64,000 bases of DNA from Bacillus fonticola (lineage in GTDB: Bacteria > Bacillota > Bacilli > Bacillales > JC228): the NCBI RefSeq assembly GCF_012955605.1, contig NZ_CP052135.1, positions 2,926,711 through 2,990,710 of the forward strand, read 5' to 3'. The notes below the pieces were generated by a model that saw only the letters and a program-made list of their open reading frames with translations, was not told the origin of the DNA and searched no databases. Positions 1 through 8,804 of this stretch are shown one piece after another. Both the position numbers and the translations under genes were made by a program. How positions within the stretch are numbered: the stretch's first letter is position 1; the number at the start of each line of letters is the position of its first letter.

Positions 1-120
1 CCCGACAGACTGGCATAATGTATCGTCCGTCGCAAAAGAGTGCGAGACAGGGAGATACAGCCCCGCACTTGATTCATCTATGTAACGCCATTGTTGTTGC
101 CAAACTTCTTTGTTTATCAT
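1..120 (-). CDS. lipL: Octanoyl-[GcvH]:protein N-octanoyltransferase LipL, N-terminal part
   Basis: Only the first 40 codons lie in the window; the gene runs off the left edge. The peptide has WRYIDESSAG followed by SFATDDTLCQSVG, which resembles the LipL N-terminus (WRVIDQSS...SFAMDDTLCMSVG in B. subtilis, from memory). LipL moves octanoyl groups from GcvH to lipoate-dependent E2 subunits. The ATG at 120 is preceded by AAAAGGAA. The gene lies directly downstream of pta on the same strand, as in B. subtilis. It is too short for the ORF list, and the plus-strand frame over it is a shadow. Confidence 0.8.
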   Translation of the reverse strand, partial: MINKEVWQQQWRYIDESSAGLYLPVSHSFATDDTLCQSVG

Positions 121-177
121 GGTACTGTTCCTTTTCTACTACAGATTATGATCTGAGTATACCATATGAGCCGTTCG

Positions 178-218
178 ACAAAATTCGGTGTGAACAGATC
201 TAGGAAGAAGCACCGAAT
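178..218 (-). terminator. Rho-independent terminator after pta
   Basis: On the minus strand an ATTCGGTG...CACCGAAT stem (arms 183-190 and 211-218) is followed by TTTTG. It sits 20 bases past the pta stop and before lipL. Confidence 0.55.
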
Positions 219-238
219 CCGCACAAGGACGGACGCTC

Positions 239-1210
239 CTACAGGCTTTGGGCAGCGGTAATCAGCGAGAGTTTGTATACGTCTTCTTCGTTGCAACCGC
301 GGGATAGGTCGTTTACGGGTGCGTTTAGCCCTTGCAGGATCGGACCGACTGCTTCAAAGTTGCCGAGGCGTTGGGCGATTTTGTAGCCGATATTGCCGGC
401 TTCTAGGCTTGGGAAAATAAACACGTTTGCCTCTCCTTGAAGAGGTGAATCCGGTGCCTTCTTCTTGGCAACGGAAGGCACGAACGCTGCGTCAAATTGG
501 AACTCACCATCAATGTTAAGTTCTGGCTGGCGTTCTTTGGCTAGTTTGACTGCCTCGATCACCTTTTCGGTTTCTGAAGAACGAGCTGAACCTTTTGTCG
601 AGAAGCTAAGCATGGCTACTTTCGGTTCAATGCCAAACATGTTGGCTGTTTTTGCACTTTCGATTGCGATTTCTGCAAGGTCTGTTGCATCTGGAGCGAT
701 ATTGATCGCACAATCTCCGAATACGTACTTTTCGCCTTCTCGTACCATGATGAAGGCGCCAGATGTTTTCTTCACGCCTTCTTTTGTTTTAATAATTTGT
801 AGGGCAGGGCGAACGGTGTCTGCAGTAGAATGGGTTGCACCGCTTACTAGGCCTTCCGCTTTGCCTGTATACACAAGCATTGTTCCGAAATAGTTCACAT
901 CAAGAAGAATACGTCGCGCGTCTTCCTCGGTTGCTTTGCCTTTTCGGCGTTCCACAAATTTTGAGACTAACTCGTCCATTTGTGTGTAAGTCGCTGGGTT
1001 AATTTGCTCGACACCTGCCAGGTTCGCGTTCGCAGCTTTTGCCGTAGCTTCAATTTCTTCAGGGGAACCTAGTAAAATCGGTTTGACATACCCATTAGCT
1101 TGAAGTCGGGCGGCTGCTCCGACGACCCGCTCGTCGTTTCCCTCTGGAAGGATAATGCGGATGTTCTTACCTTGTAATGACTGTTGTAACGTGGCAAACA
1201 AGTCGCTCAC
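239..1210 (-). CDS. pta: Phosphate acetyltransferase
   Basis: Catalyses acetyl-CoA + phosphate to acetyl phosphate + CoA, the first step of the Pta-AckA overflow pathway in the cytoplasm. The 323-residue protein has the normal length of the short Gram-positive Pta and conserved segments such as LPEGNDERVVGAA near the N-terminus, VSGATHSTADTVRPAL around residue 122, and the C-terminal GPILQGLNAPVNDLSRGC. An AGGAGG-type site precedes the ATG. In B. subtilis hemQ and pta are neighbours; here a catabolic operon of about 7 kb separates them. A possible cre site lies about 80 bases upstream. Confidence 0.97.
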   Translation of the reverse strand: MSDLFATLQQSLQGKNIRIILPEGNDERVVGAAARLQANGYVKPILLGSPEEIEATAKAANANLAGVEQINPATYTQMDELVSKFVERRKGKATEEDARRILLDVNYFGTMLVYTGKAEGLVSGATHSTADTVRPALQIIKTKEGVKKTSGAFIMVREGEKYVFGDCAINIAPDATDLAEIAIESAKTANMFGIEPKVAMLSFSTKGSARSSETEKVIEAVKLAKERQPELNIDGEFQFDAAFVPSVAKKKAPDSPLQGEANVFIFPSLEAGNIGYKIAQRLGNFEAVGPILQGLNAPVNDLSRGCNEEDVYKLSLITAAQSL

Positions 1211-1285
1211 GTGAATTCCTCCTTTATCGCACTTATTTCTTCTAGCATACCCCTCACACTTTTCTTTTCAAACCGGTAGCTTAAA

Positions 1286-1299
1286 GGTAAGCGATTGCA
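1286..1299 (-). promoter_or_regulatory. Possible CcpA cre site upstream of pta
   Basis: The minus strand reads TGCAATCGCTTACC, which matches the cre consensus TGWAARCGYTWNCW at about 11 of 14 positions. It lies 76-89 bases upstream of the pta start. CcpA activates pta in B. subtilis from an upstream cre, so position and match agree, but the match is imperfect. Confidence 0.35.
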
Positions 1300-1431
1300 A
1301 GCTAAATGTTCCTCTTTTCAGTCAAATAAGGCGGATTCAGAAACACGGACAGTACGTAGACAAAAAAAGAAGCGCCTTTCAGGTAAATTGAACGCGCCCA
1401 GTTTATTCATTATGATTACACGTGGTAGAGC

Positions 1432-1480
1432 TTAAGAGCGTTATTTCCTAATTTAAGAGCGTTAGCCCCGCTTTAAGAGC
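1432..1480. repeat. Short tandem repeat, three TTAAGAGC units at 20-21 bp spacing
   Basis: TTAAGAGC occurs at 1432, 1453 and 1473; the first two continue as GTTA. It fills the end of the 280-base gap between pta and the hydroxyacyl-CoA dehydrogenase. The spacing equals that of the other repeat families in this window. The rest of the gap holds the pta promoter region and nothing else I recognise. Confidence 0.6.
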
Positions 1481-1489
1481 ACAGACCCT

Positions 1490-2410
1490 TCACTCTCTCA
1501 TCCGGTACAATCTAGCAAATGCTCTATTTCTAGCGTCCACACGTTTTTCGACATCGATTTGATCGTAATCGTAGATGCCTTGGCCTGTTTTTACTCCAAG
1601 ATGCCCTTCTTCAACTGATTTCCTTATAGCGCCTGGTGCTTCTGTGGATACGTCAAGGTGTGGTGCCAAATTGCTCATCACCTTCTCCCATATATCCAAT
1701 CCACCGTAATCAGCTGTCTCTAACGGGCCACTTACCACCCAGCGGAATCCGGGTCCATTCATGATCGCCGCATCGATATCTGCTGCGTCCGCCACGCCTT
1801 CCTCTAATAAATGGAAGGCTTCTCGGACGAGGGCAGCCTGCAAGCGGTTCCCTACAAAGCCAGGGACGTCCTTTTTGAGTAGAATCGGTGTTTTGCCGAC
1901 TCCGATAAGCAACTCTTTCATTTGTTCTACAACTCCAGGAGCCGTTTTTGTATGTACAACGAGTTCGACGAGTGGCACTATTTGTGCTGGGTTGAAGAAG
2001 TGGGCGATGATCATGCGTTCGGGATGGAGTAGTTTTTCCGCTAGCTTCGTGACCGGGATCGTTGATGTGTTGGATGCGATGAGCACGTCGGGTGCCACGA
2101 TACTTTCTATAGTCTTGTAGATGTCATGTTTAATAGCTATCTCCTCGGGTGCGGCTTCCATGATAACATCCGCATTTCTAACCGCTTGCTCGAGCTGCGT
2201 CGTCCATGTTATGGAATCTAAGAGGTTAGACTGTCTTTGTAAAATCCCTTCCTCTTCAAGCAAATGGATGGACTGCTCCATGTGTTTCTTTGCTTTCGAA
2301 AGGCTTGCCTCATATGGATCATAAAGCGTGACGTTCATTTTTGCAGTTGCAAATAACTGCGCGATGCCATGTCCCATCGTTCCTGCACCTAGTACTGTAA
2401 TCTTTTTCAT
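1490..2410 (-). CDS. 3-hydroxyacyl-CoA dehydrogenase family protein (3-hydroxybutyryl-CoA dehydrogenase-like)
   Basis: NAD-dependent oxidation of a 3-hydroxyacyl-CoA or a related hydroxyacid. The N-terminal Rossmann motif GAGTMGHGIAQ (residues ~8-18), the middle ASNTSTIPVTKLA and HFFNPAQIVPLVE segments, and the C-terminal six-helix domain are all present. I start at the ATG at 2410 because AGGAGGAG sits 5-12 bases before it; a frame extension to 2425 would place the ribosome site inside the gene. It is the last gene of the sigma-54 operon, 133 bases after mmsA. The exact substrate is not readable; L-gulonate- or carnitine-dehydrogenase-like activity is an alternative. Confidence 0.85.
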   Translation of the reverse strand: MKKITVLGAGTMGHGIAQLFATAKMNVTLYDPYEASLSKAKKHMEQSIHLLEEEGILQRQSNLLDSITWTTQLEQAVRNADVIMEAAPEEIAIKHDIYKTIESIVAPDVLIASNTSTIPVTKLAEKLLHPERMIIAHFFNPAQIVPLVELVVHTKTAPGVVEQMKELLIGVGKTPILLKKDVPGFVGNRLQAALVREAFHLLEEGVADAADIDAAIMNGPGFRWVVSGPLETADYGGLDIWEKVMSNLAPHLDVSTEAPGAIRKSVEEGHLGVKTGQGIYDYDQIDVEKRVDARNRAFARLYRMRE

Positions 2411-2442
2411 GGTTCTCCTCCTCATGTCATTGAATTTAGTGG

Positions 2443-2473
2443 TAGTAAACCCGCCGTTCCCGATAGTAAACCC
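2443..2473. repeat. Two TAGTAAACCC units spaced 21 bp
   Basis: TAGTAAACCC occurs at 2443 and 2464 in the gap between mmsA and the dehydrogenase. It is another small intergenic direct repeat with the 20-21 bp spacing seen elsewhere in the window. Confidence 0.45.
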
Positions 2474-2542
2474 TTTTCCCCAATCATTCTGTTAAACTCC
2501 AAAAGAAAAGGAGGCAGACACCTCTGCCCCCTCCATCCGTCC

Positions 2543-4003
2543 TTACGCCCAGCGCGCTACTACTGTTTTCTTACGTGTATAAAATTGTACACCGTCTTTT
2601 CCGTTCGCGTGGAGGTCACCGTAGAAGGAGTTTTTCCAGCCTGAGAACGGGAAGAATGCCATCGGTGCTGGTACGTTTACGTTAATTCCGAGCATACCTG
2701 CGTGGATGTTTTCTCTAAATTCACGAGCTGCTTTACCGCTGTCAGAGTACAAAACCGCTCCGTTCGCAAACTCTGATTTATTCGTGAGTTCGATTGCTTC
2801 TTCTAAAGTCTTCACACGAACGATGCTTAATACTGGTGCAAAGATTTCGTCTTTCCAAATCGTCATATCTTCATTCACGTGGTCAAAGATTGTTGCACCG
2901 AGGAAGAATCCTTTGTCTGTTTTTTGTGCATCGATACGACCGTCGCGGAGCAAAGTTGCGTTTTCTTTTTCACCGATTTCGATGTAATTCAATACTTTTT
3001 GTTTGTGGCTATCACGAATAAGTGGGCCGAGGAAGACATCTTCGTCTAGGCCGTTACCCATTTTAATGTCGTTCGCTGCATCCACAAGGCGCGCAACGAG
3101 GTCATCAGCGATTTCATCGACAGCAACGACAACCGAGCATGCCATGCAACGCTCACCCGCACTACCAAATGCAGCGCCTGTAATGCCTTGAACAGCTTTA
3201 TCTAAATCTGCATCACCAAGAACGATCGAGTGATTTTTCGCACCCGCTAAAGCTTGAACGCGTTTGCCATGAGCTGCTGCTGTTTTGTACACGTACTCAG
3301 CGACTGGCTGTGAACCGACGAATGAAATCGCTGCAACGTCTTCGTGCTCAAGCAACCCGTTTACAACATCGTGTGCACCGTGAACAAGGTTCAACACACC
3401 ATTTGGTAGACCTGCCTCAGTGAACAATTCCGCTAGACGTTGGGCCAAAATTGGCGTACGCTCTGAAGGCTTCAACACAAATGTATTCCCTGTCGCAATC
3501 GCGAGTGGGAACATCCAGCAAGGTACCATCATCGGGAAGTTAAACGGTGTGATGCCACCAACAACCCCTATTGGATAGCGGTAGTAACCAGATTCGATGT
3601 CTGATGCGATGTCCGGTAGCACATCGCCCATCATTAAACTTGGTGCGCCTGCTGCAAACTCAACACATTCCACACCACGTTGTACTTCTCCGCGTGCTTC
3701 GGCAAAAGACTTACCGTTTTCTTTCGTAATCAATTCTGCGAGCTCGTCAAAGTTTTCCATAAGTAATTGTTGGTATTTAAATAGAATACGAGCGCGTTTC
3801 GGTACTGGTGTTTTGCTCCACGTTTTGAAGGCTGCATTCGCCGCTTTCACAGCGCGGTCTACGTCTTCTTTTGACGAAATAGGTACTTCTACTAGTGCTT
3901 CTCCAGTGGCTGGATTCGGAACGATTTCGGTTGCTGTTCCTGTTGCATCAACAAATTCACCGTTAATATAGTTTTTCATCGTTGTCATCGTTTTTGTTGT
4001 CAT
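2543..4003 (-). CDS. mmsA: CoA-acylating methylmalonate/malonate-semialdehyde dehydrogenase
   Basis: Oxidises methylmalonate (or malonate) semialdehyde to propionyl-CoA (or acetyl-CoA) with NAD and CoA, releasing CO2. The protein is full length (486 residues), with an N-terminal YINGEF strand, [16 protein letters not shown], and the catalytic-Cys segment [11 protein letters not shown] around residue 280. The ATG at 4003 is chosen because AGGAG lies 10 bases upstream; the TTG at 4012 would abut it. It lies downstream of the permease in the sigma-54 operon. Neighbours suggest that the alcohol dehydrogenase supplies the semialdehyde. Confidence 0.93.
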   Translation of the reverse strand: MTTKTMTTMKNYINGEFVDATGTATEIVPNPATGEALVEVPISSKEDVDRAVKAANAAFKTWSKTPVPKRARILFKYQQLLMENFDELAELITKENGKSFAEARGEVQRGVECVEFAAGAPSLMMGDVLPDIASDIESGYYRYPIGVVGGITPFNFPMMVPCWMFPLAIATGNTFVLKPSERTPILAQRLAELFTEAGLPNGVLNLVHGAHDVVNGLLEHEDVAAISFVGSQPVAEYVYKTAAAHGKRVQALAGAKNHSIVLGDADLDKAVQGITGAAFGSAGERCMACSVVVAVDEIADDLVARLVDAANDIKMGNGLDEDVFLGPLIRDSHKQKVLNYIEIGEKENATLLRDGRIDAQKTDKGFFLGATIFDHVNEDMTIWKDEIFAPVLSIVRVKTLEEAIELTNKSEFANGAVLYSDSGKAAREFRENIHAGMLGINVNVPAPMAFFPFSGWKNSFYGDLHANGKDGVQFYTRKKTVVARWA

Positions 4004-4025
4004 ATGATCCAACTCCTCTTAAGAA

Positions 4026-5381
4026 TTAAAAAATGGTGTATAAGAATACAGCGATTAACAAAGCAAGCATTGGCAAAATAACGCTTAACATGAATATTGT
4101 CTTGTACGAGCGTTTATGCGTCTCTCCACAAATAGCGCGAATCGTCGTGACAACATAACCGTTGTGTGGCAATGAATCCAAACCGCCGGAAGCAAGTGCT
4201 GAGAGACGATGCATAGCGCCAGGATCGAGTCCTTGTGCCATATAAATTGGTGACAAAATTGGCAAAGCGATTCCTAGTCCTCCTGAAGCTGATCCAGTTA
4301 AACCACAGATGAGTGTAACTCCAATTGCCAATCCTAGAAGTGGCGGACCTGGAATATTCACGAGCGCATCAACAAGCGTTTGAAACGCACTTACTTGTGC
4401 TGCCACACTACCAAAACCGACCACTGCACACGTGTTGGCTGCCGCAACCAATGCATTTTGGGCACCAGATGCAAGAGAATTCCAATATTGAACAACATAC
4501 CGGAAGTTTAAGACCCACGTTAACACAATCCCAATCGTTAGAGAAATGAGTAACGCGTTCGTTGATGACATGAACTGCGCCATCACGTTCAAGAAAATTA
4601 TGACCGATGCGAGTGGCACAATAGAAAAGAATGCGTTTGGTAAGTCTTTCTTTTCTGCTGGCACTTCTTCGACACGTAACTTCTCTGCCGCCGCCGCTGA
4701 TTCTTCGGCGCCTTTGCCTTTACTAAGTCCACCCTCGACTGGTGGCATTGAAAATGTTTCCCCGTTGGCTACAGCCTTTTTCACGGTGTTGCCTAAATAC
4801 AGTCCACCGACCGTCATAATAAAGAGCCCAATGACTACACCAACCCATCCGCCTGCAGTGGGTGTCGTTCCAAAATACTCCGTCGGGATAATGTTTTGAA
4901 TCTCAGGTGAACCTGGTGAAGTCATCGTGAACGAAATGGAACCGAACACAAGTGCACCCGGAATAAACCTGTGTGGTAAGTTCGCTTGACGAAAAAGTGA
5001 AACCGCAATTGGATAGACGGCAAAACCGACTACAAACAAGCTTACCCCACCAAAAGTCATGATCGCACACGCAGCCACAACAGCAAACACAGCTCTTTGC
5101 GGGCCAAGTGTACGACTTACCCAGTTGGCAATTGCGTCAGCTGCCCCTGTATCTTGCATGACCTTCCCAAAAATCGCACCCAGCAAAAAAATTAAGAACC
5201 ATGCAGCAAAGTATCCCGTAAAGCCGTCCATGTAATATTCTGTCATGGCAGTTCCGACGTTAAGACCGCCAACAATCGCCAACAGTACAGAGCTTAATAT
5301 CGCCGCGATAATAATATTTACGCCACGCATCGTTAAGTAAATGAGTAACCCCAGCGCAACAAATAACCCGATCATCCCCAT
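4026..5381 (-). CDS. GntP-family permease (gluconate/hydroxyacid:H+ symporter type)
   Basis: A 451-residue integral membrane protein with 12 or more hydrophobic segments, a central polar loop (around residues 205-240, rich in Glu, Ala and Lys), and GntP-like features such as GSASGGLGIALPIL and a late LSALASGGLDSLPHNG loop. GntP members import gluconate, 3-hydroxybutyrate or other small hydroxyacids. It is located 12 bases after the iron alcohol dehydrogenase and 22 bases before mmsA, so it probably imports the substrate of this operon. Confidence 0.88.
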   Translation of the reverse strand: MGMIGLFVALGLLIYLTMRGVNIIIAAILSSVLLAIVGGLNVGTAMTEYYMDGFTGYFAAWFLIFLLGAIFGKVMQDTGAADAIANWVSRTLGPQRAVFAVVAACAIMTFGGVSLFVVGFAVYPIAVSLFRQANLPHRFIPGALVFGSISFTMTSPGSPEIQNIIPTEYFGTTPTAGGWVGVVIGLFIMTVGGLYLGNTVKKAVANGETFSMPPVEGGLSKGKGAEESAAAAEKLRVEEVPAEKKDLPNAFFSIVPLASVIIFLNVMAQFMSSTNALLISLTIGIVLTWVLNFRYVVQYWNSLASGAQNALVAAANTCAVVGFGSVAAQVSAFQTLVDALVNIPGPPLLGLAIGVTLICGLTGSASGGLGIALPILSPIYMAQGLDPGAMHRLSALASGGLDSLPHNGYVVTTIRAICGETHKRSYKTIFMLSVILPMLALLIAVFLYTIF

Positions 5382-5393
5382 TGTTCTTCCCCC

Positions 5394-6587
5394 TTACCGA
5401 CTCGCTGTACGCTGCGGTAAAAATTGATAGTCATAGCATGTCTTGTATAACCCAACAATTTCCGCTTCCGTTGGCACTCTTGGATTGTTCGCTGGACTTC
5501 CACTCGTTAAAGCATCCTGTGCCATTTTTTCGAGCACAAGATCGAAGGCCTGCTGGTCAATACCCCATCCTTTTAAATTAGGAATCTTTAAATCTAAGCA
5601 AAGCTGCTTAATCTCATCCACTACCCGAACCGCTACAGCTTCATCGTTTAGATCAGCAACGTCAGAGAATAATAAACGTCCGATATGTGCTAAACGATTT
5701 GTACAAGTCGCTTGGCTGAATTCAAGTACGGCAGGCAATAACATCGCGTTTGATATGCCGTGTGGTACATGGAACAATGCTCCAATCGGACGCGACATCC
5801 CATGAACGAGACACACTGACGAATTGGAGAATGCTGCCCCAGCCAACATAGCACCGTACGCCATTTTTCCACGAGCCTCTAAGTTCTCCCCGTTATAATA
5901 AGATTCACGGATATTCTCAACGATTAACTGGATAGCTGAAAGCGCCAACGTATCCGTAAAGGGTTGTGCTTTCCTTGAAATGTAAGCTTCAATAGCATGT
6001 GTCAGCGCATCTATACCCGTTGCTGCCGTAATCCCTCGCGGAGACGACACCGTCAAAACAGGGTCAACAATGGCGACTTCTGGCATAAAGGCTGGTTGCT
6101 TAATCATCATTTTGACATCGTTTGTCGTGTTCGTAATAACCGTGACATCAGTAGCTTCAGATCCTGTTCCAGCTGTCGTCGGAACGGCCAGTAGGGGAAG
6201 CGCTTTCTTTTTGGCAATTGTTTTTCCGTTCATATAGTCACTAATGTCGCCGCCGTTCGTTGCGAGGACAACGACCGCTTTTGCTGTGTCGATACAACTT
6301 CCACCACCAAGTGCAATCACCACATCACATGCTTCATTTTGTAGTAAGTGCAAGGATGCGTTGACGTATTGGTCTGTCGGCTCAGAATCAATATCTAAGT
6401 ACGTGACATGGTCCACGTTAGCTCCCTCAAGATACGTTTTACACTCGGTCACATAGCCAAGTTGCTCCATAATTTTGTCACTAATAATCAGTGCCTTTTT
6501 TCCTAATAGTGCCGTTTCTTCCCCAACCCGCTTGAAGGAATCCTTTCCGTAAAACACATGCCTTGGCATTCGCACGGTTGCAACCAT
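5394..6587 (-). CDS. Iron-containing (group III) alcohol dehydrogenase
   Basis: NAD(P)-dependent oxidation of a primary alcohol or omega-hydroxyacid. The NAD-binding GGGSCIDTAK (residues ~97-106), the metal ligands in GIDALTHAIEAY, and the downstream HGMSRPIGALFHVPHG are visible. It resembles the 4-hydroxybutyrate/1,3-propanediol dehydrogenase branch, but substrate cannot be assigned. The ATG at 6587 follows GAAGGAGG at good spacing, giving 397 residues. First gene of the operon, 57 bases downstream of a sigma-54 promoter. Confidence 0.92.
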   Translation of the reverse strand: MVATVRMPRHVFYGKDSFKRVGEETALLGKKALIISDKIMEQLGYVTECKTYLEGANVDHVTYLDIDSEPTDQYVNASLHLLQNEACDVVIALGGGSCIDTAKAVVVLATNGGDISDYMNGKTIAKKKALPLLAVPTTAGTGSEATDVTVITNTTNDVKMMIKQPAFMPEVAIVDPVLTVSSPRGITAATGIDALTHAIEAYISRKAQPFTDTLALSAIQLIVENIRESYYNGENLEARGKMAYGAMLAGAAFSNSSVCLVHGMSRPIGALFHVPHGISNAMLLPAVLEFSQATCTNRLAHIGRLLFSDVADLNDEAVAVRVVDEIKQLCLDLKIPNLKGWGIDQQAFDLVLEKMAQDALTSGSPANNPRVPTEAEIVGLYKTCYDYQFLPQRTASR

Positions 6588-6643
6588 ACATATCCTCCTT
6601 CTTTCATAACATTCGATGAAATTGATCATCTCATCTAATTACA

Positions 6644-6659
6644 TGCAAGAAGTGTGCCA
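6644..6659 (-). promoter_or_regulatory. Sigma-54 (SigL) -24/-12 promoter of the hydroxyacid operon
   Basis: The minus strand reads TGGCAC-ACTTC-TTGCA, an exact match to the TGGCAC-N5-TTGCA consensus. It lies just upstream of the iron alcohol dehydrogenase and next to the gene for a sigma-54 activator. Confidence 0.9.
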
Positions 6660-6662
6660 ACT

Positions 6663-6700
6663 CCCAAAGAAAGCACAAACAGGATACCTCTTTGATTGGG
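6663..6700. promoter_or_regulatory. Likely activator-binding dyad upstream of the sigma-54 promoter
   Basis: CCCAAAGAAAG (6663-6673) and CTTTGATTGGG (6690-6700) form an inverted repeat matching at 9 of 11 positions. It lies immediately upstream of the -24 element, between it and the activator gene, as expected for an upstream activating site. The link to the neighbouring regulator is inferred from position. Confidence 0.45.
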
Positions 6701-6703
6701 TGT

Positions 6704-6750
6704 GTATATAAAAATCAACACTTCTGTAGCGAGTGTTGATTTTTATATAC
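6704..6750 (-). terminator. Terminator of the sigma-54 activator gene
   Basis: A perfect 19-bp inverted repeat (6704-6722 and 6732-6750) with a 9-base loop. The outer arm is A/T-rich, so the minus transcript ends in TTTTTATATAC. It sits 3 bases past the regulator stop and insulates the downstream operon. Confidence 0.8.
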
Positions 6751-6753
6751 AAA

Positions 6754-8556
6754 CTACAAATGATAGCGCTTTAGTTTTTGGTAAAGTGTAGTGCGATGAA
6801 TGCCTAAACGCTCTGCTGCTTTAGTTTTATTTCCGTTCACTTCAACTAAGATCTTCTCGATGATTTGCCTTTCTTGCTGAGAACGTTCATCTTTCAAAGT
6901 GAAATCAACTTCTAAGCCTGGCACCATTACACTAGTATCGGTCTGTTTCACCATTACTTCTGGTAGATCCGCTAGCCGAATGGTTCCTTCCTCCACAATC
7001 GTGACAAGTCTCTCTGCAATATTCACAACCTCACGTACATTTCCTGGCCAATCATATGCCATAAGCGCTTGTATCGCTTCACGAGTAAAGCCTTTCTCTT
7101 GAAACCCGTATAACTCACAAAAACGGTTCAAATGATGTGACAGTAAAACAGGAATATCTTTTTTCCGCTCTTTGAGTGAAGGAACCCGAAGACGGATAAT
7201 ATTTAACCTGTAGTACAAATCTTCTCGAAAGGTGCCCTCCGTGACCATATCCTCGAGATTTTGATTGGTTGCTGCAATAATCCGTACAGCGATAGATTTC
7301 TTTTTGGAACCACCGACTCTTTCAATCTCTCTTTCTTGTAGGACCCGCAAAATTTTTGCCTGCATATGGAGAGGCATGTCGCCAATCTCGTCCAAAAAGA
7401 GCGTCCCGTTATGTGCTTGTTCAAACTTTCCTGCCTTACCACCTCTGCTCGCACCCGTGAAGGCACCGTCTTCGTAACCAAATAACTCCGACTCTAATAG
7501 CTGTTCAGGAATGGCTGCACAGTTTAAGCTAATAAACGGTCCGTTCGCGCAGCTACTCATATGGTGAATAGCTTTTGCAAACATTTCCTTCCCGGTTCCA
7601 CTATCCCCTGTGATCATTACGGTCGCCAGCGTGCGTGCTGCGCGCCGTGCTAAGCTCTTGCACGTGGCCAGTTCGCTGCTTTCACCAATAATAGATTCGA
7701 ATGTGAGACGATCACCTTGCTTCTGTTCCACAGTGAGGCGTTGCGTCACTTTATTAGAAGAGTACGTATTTTTGTTTGCGCGCTCCAAAATACTGTACAA
7801 CTCTGACACCCCTTCAAATATGAGCATACCGATCGCACCGACAATTTCATTTCCTCTCCAAAGCGGAATGCGATGTACGACCATGCTTTGCCCTTGGATT
7901 TCTTGAATGTGACCTCTCTCAGGTTTTCCTGTCTCAATCGCTACGTGCAAACGTGTATTTTCGATTACGGAAGTCACATGCTTCCCGATAACATCATTAT
8001 CGTTTTTAACACCTAGAAAACTTCGATATGCATCGTTAATCTCGCGCACAATGCCATCTTTATCCACCATAACAACACCTTCATAAGCGCTCTCCAAAAT
8101 AGCATCAAGCGCTTCGGCTACATGACTCCGCAGCTGAACGAGATTCGTTAAAGCGTGCGTCAAATCGCGTGGCGTAATCATGCCCACTAAATGATCATTA
8201 CCGTTAATTACTGGGACTACCTGGGACACACCTGGTGCGATGGTTAAAATAGAATCTTCCACTGAAGCAGGTCGCACCCTCTCAACAAGTAACTCTGTAA
8301 GTGGCTGCTCAAGGGTTCCCGGAGTCAACGCAAGAGATAACAACGAAGAGCTTGTCAGATAGCCGACAACCCGATGCTCTTCATCCACAACGATCGCGCC
8401 TTGACACCGTTGATACGCTATAAATTCCGCAACCTCTGTTAAAGGTTGTCCTAATCGAACGACGACAGGAGCGGTCATCCAATCCTTCACATAGCTCTTT
8501 TCAGTTCTATTTCCGATTGCAATCGGCTGCGATAAGTTCACTGTCACGACACTCAC
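6754..8556 (-). CDS. Sigma-54-dependent activator with CBS pair, PAS, AAA+ and Fis-type HTH
   Basis: Enhancer-binding activator of sigma-54 RNA polymerase. Domain order: two CBS repeats (about 25-145), PAS (about 148-260), AAA+ domain (about 285-520) with Walker A GDSGTGKE and the sigma-54 contact loop GAFTGAS, and a C-terminal Fis HTH (GNKTKAAERLGIHRTTLYQKL). The CBS pair suggests sensing of an adenine nucleotide or CoA-like ligand and the PAS a small metabolite; both are inferences. The listed start is GTG with only one base after AGAGG; the GTG at 8547, 10 bases away, is equally or more likely. It probably activates the adjacent operon. Confidence 0.93.
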   Translation of the reverse strand: MSVVTVNLSQPIAIGNRTEKSYVKDWMTAPVVVRLGQPLTEVAEFIAYQRCQGAIVVDEEHRVVGYLTSSSLLSLALTPGTLEQPLTELLVERVRPASVEDSILTIAPGVSQVVPVINGNDHLVGMITPRDLTHALTNLVQLRSHVAEALDAILESAYEGVVMVDKDGIVREINDAYRSFLGVKNDNDVIGKHVTSVIENTRLHVAIETGKPERGHIQEIQGQSMVVHRIPLWRGNEIVGAIGMLIFEGVSELYSILERANKNTYSSNKVTQRLTVEQKQGDRLTFESIIGESSELATCKSLARRAARTLATVMITGDSGTGKEMFAKAIHHMSSCANGPFISLNCAAIPEQLLESELFGYEDGAFTGASRGGKAGKFEQAHNGTLFLDEIGDMPLHMQAKILRVLQEREIERVGGSKKKSIAVRIIAATNQNLEDMVTEGTFREDLYYRLNIIRLRVPSLKERKKDIPVLLSHHLNRFCELYGFQEKGFTREAIQALMAYDWPGNVREVVNIAERLVTIVEEGTIRLADLPEVMVKQTDTSVMVPGLEVDFTLKDERSQQERQIIEKILVEVNGNKTKAAERLGIHRTTLYQKLKRYHL

Positions 8557-8728
8557 ACCTCTAAAAAACAGATTATCAATCGACTCGAATACTTTGCATT
8601 ATTTCTTATTTTACTATAAATCTACCTGTCATCTACTTATCAACGGAAAGAATCTTCGTCCGTATAAAGATAGGAATGCCCTGTCACCAGCTTGTCAAGT
8701 TTACTTCGTGAGGATCGTGTCGAAACTA

Positions 8729-8737
8729 TGCTATAGT
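8729..8737 (+). promoter_or_regulatory. Extended -10 element, possible hemQ promoter
   Basis: TGCTATAGT is an extended -10 hexamer about 70 bases before the hemQ start. The -35 region is weak, which is usual for extended -10 promoters. The rest of the 248-base gap to the divergent activator gene shows nothing else. Confidence 0.4.
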
Positions 8738-8804
8738 AAGGGCAGATAATGCGAGAAAGAGGCGCACCACAAAAGCGTCTGTAAATATAAAGGAGTGTTT
8801 TTTC

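Noticed and set aside
18..203. 61-codon plus-strand frame at the left edge
   Set aside because: It is antisense to lipL and the pta terminator and has no ribosome site.
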